64,000 nt of DNA from Parasponia andersonii (taxonomy: Eukaryota > Streptophyta > Magnoliopsida > Rosales > Cannabaceae). A model generated the notes under the pieces. That model made no database searches. It worked only from the letters and a program-made list of their open reading frames with translations, and had not been told where the DNA came from. The position numbers were made by a program, and so were the translations under genes. The DNA is taken from NCBI GenBank assembly GCA_002914805.1, contig JXTB01000137.1:656699-720698 (forward strand), read 5' to 3'. Positions 63,401-64,000 of this stretch are shown here, one piece after another (position 1 is the first letter of the stretch; every line of letters starts with the position of its first letter).

Positions 63401-64000
63401 TATTAAAATCAGTAAAATCCAAAGTATTAAGTATTTTATCTTTTACCAATCTCTTAATTCTTTCTACGGAGATATGTCCCAATCTCCGGTGCCATAACAT
63501 AGAGGAATCTTCATTCACAGCACATCGTTTAACAATAGTGGAAACATGCATTGAATTATACGTAGTTTTGTTTTGTAAATCTATTGAAAAAGACCATCAG
63601 ATAAAGTACTATTTCCAATAATATTATTATTATAAAACAAATTAAAAGATATTTCAGAACATTTAAAGGAATATCCATATAGTACAAGCCTTGATACTAA
63701 AATTAAATTCCTAGAAAAACTAAGAATATAAAAAATCTTTTCTAAATTTAAAATAAAACTACTATTTAAAACTAAACTGCATGTCCCAATAGTCTTCACA
63801 TGTAAATGCATCTTATTTTCAGAGTATATGTATTGTTCACTTTCCACTATCTTCCTTAGGTTTTACATACCTTGCAAGGTGTTCGAAATATGGATTGTAG
63901 AAGTAGAATCAATCCACCATGTGTTACAATTAATATCAACCATATTAGATTCATAACAAACTAATAAAATTGAAATATCTTTCTTTTCAAGCCATTTCTG
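60451..64000 (-). mobile_element. Ty1/copia element B, broken, runs off the right edge
   Basis: On the minus strand, right to left, it shows a protease-adjacent region (63581-63847), the GAG-pre-integrase domain (63369-63551, WHRRLGHISVERIKRLV), integrase (62785-63279, with IVRTDRG and [19 protein letters not shown]), reverse transcriptase (about 61283-62400, LYTDNILLTT and YTRPDIAYSVG) and RNase H (60730-61286, YSDSDFSDRVDSLKSTYG and, near 60900, SKHIDIKY). The order is canonical copia. Fewer breaks are apparent than in copia A, so it is probably younger. Still, several interruptions are seen and it is not functional as read. Confidence 0.85.

Overview
The window is AT-rich nuclear DNA of a flowering plant, most likely a eudicot. 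The evidence is an intron-rich, GT-AG spliced ZIF1/ZIFL-type major facilitator gene and a dense set of decayed plant transposable elements: Ty1/copia, Ty3/gypsy, hAT, Mutator-like, Helitron, L1-like LINE and SINE-like. Only one gene looks intact and expressed: the ZIFL-family transporter at 16743-27027 (+), which has 17 exons and a 489-residue product.

Layout. 1-12640: an old minus-strand Ty1/copia element (copia A), split by two later insertions. These are an LTR-gag-LTR element without pol (473-5813) and a Ty3/gypsy-type element (5832-10033) whose outer ends are both LTR 5' ends facing outward. A hAT-type element (6241-6933) sits inside the latter. 12690-12990: an inverted pair of SINE-like sequences. 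13000-16742: upstream region of the transporter, with a TATA-bearing promoter-like block near 14560, G-boxes and two foldback MITE copies. 16743-27027: the transporter gene. 27241-30241: a hAT-type element holding a 2.2 kb solo LTR. 31866-33781: a foldback, Mutator-like element with a hAT MITE in one arm; the other arm keeps the empty site. 34740-35090: a cluster of palindromic GTCGAAAATTTTCGAC-like motifs. 36150-37723: collinear remnants of a CIPK (SnRK3) kinase gene on the minus strand. 38343-38705: a small spliced ORF candidate on the minus strand. 39780-46470: a decayed Helitron (-) with Rep, PIF1-type helicase and an RPA/DUF223-like part. 46480-60010: noncoding repeats, gypsy and copia LTR-like pieces and an L1-like fragment. 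60022-64000: a second broken copia element (copia B, -) that runs off the right edge.

Taken together this is a gene island of about 10 kb inside repeat-rich chromatin. The nesting gives a relative order of events: copia A is older than the gag-only and gypsy insertions, the gypsy element is older than its hAT passenger, the 27 kb hAT is older than its solo LTR, and the Mutator-like element is older than its hAT MITE. I found no sign of a novel gene system. The most unusual structures are the outward-facing LTR element with a perfect 5-bp target duplication, the foldback element with its built-in empty site, and the small split ORF at 38.5 kb. All exon, repeat and target-site calls were made by eye; no alignment or database search was run.
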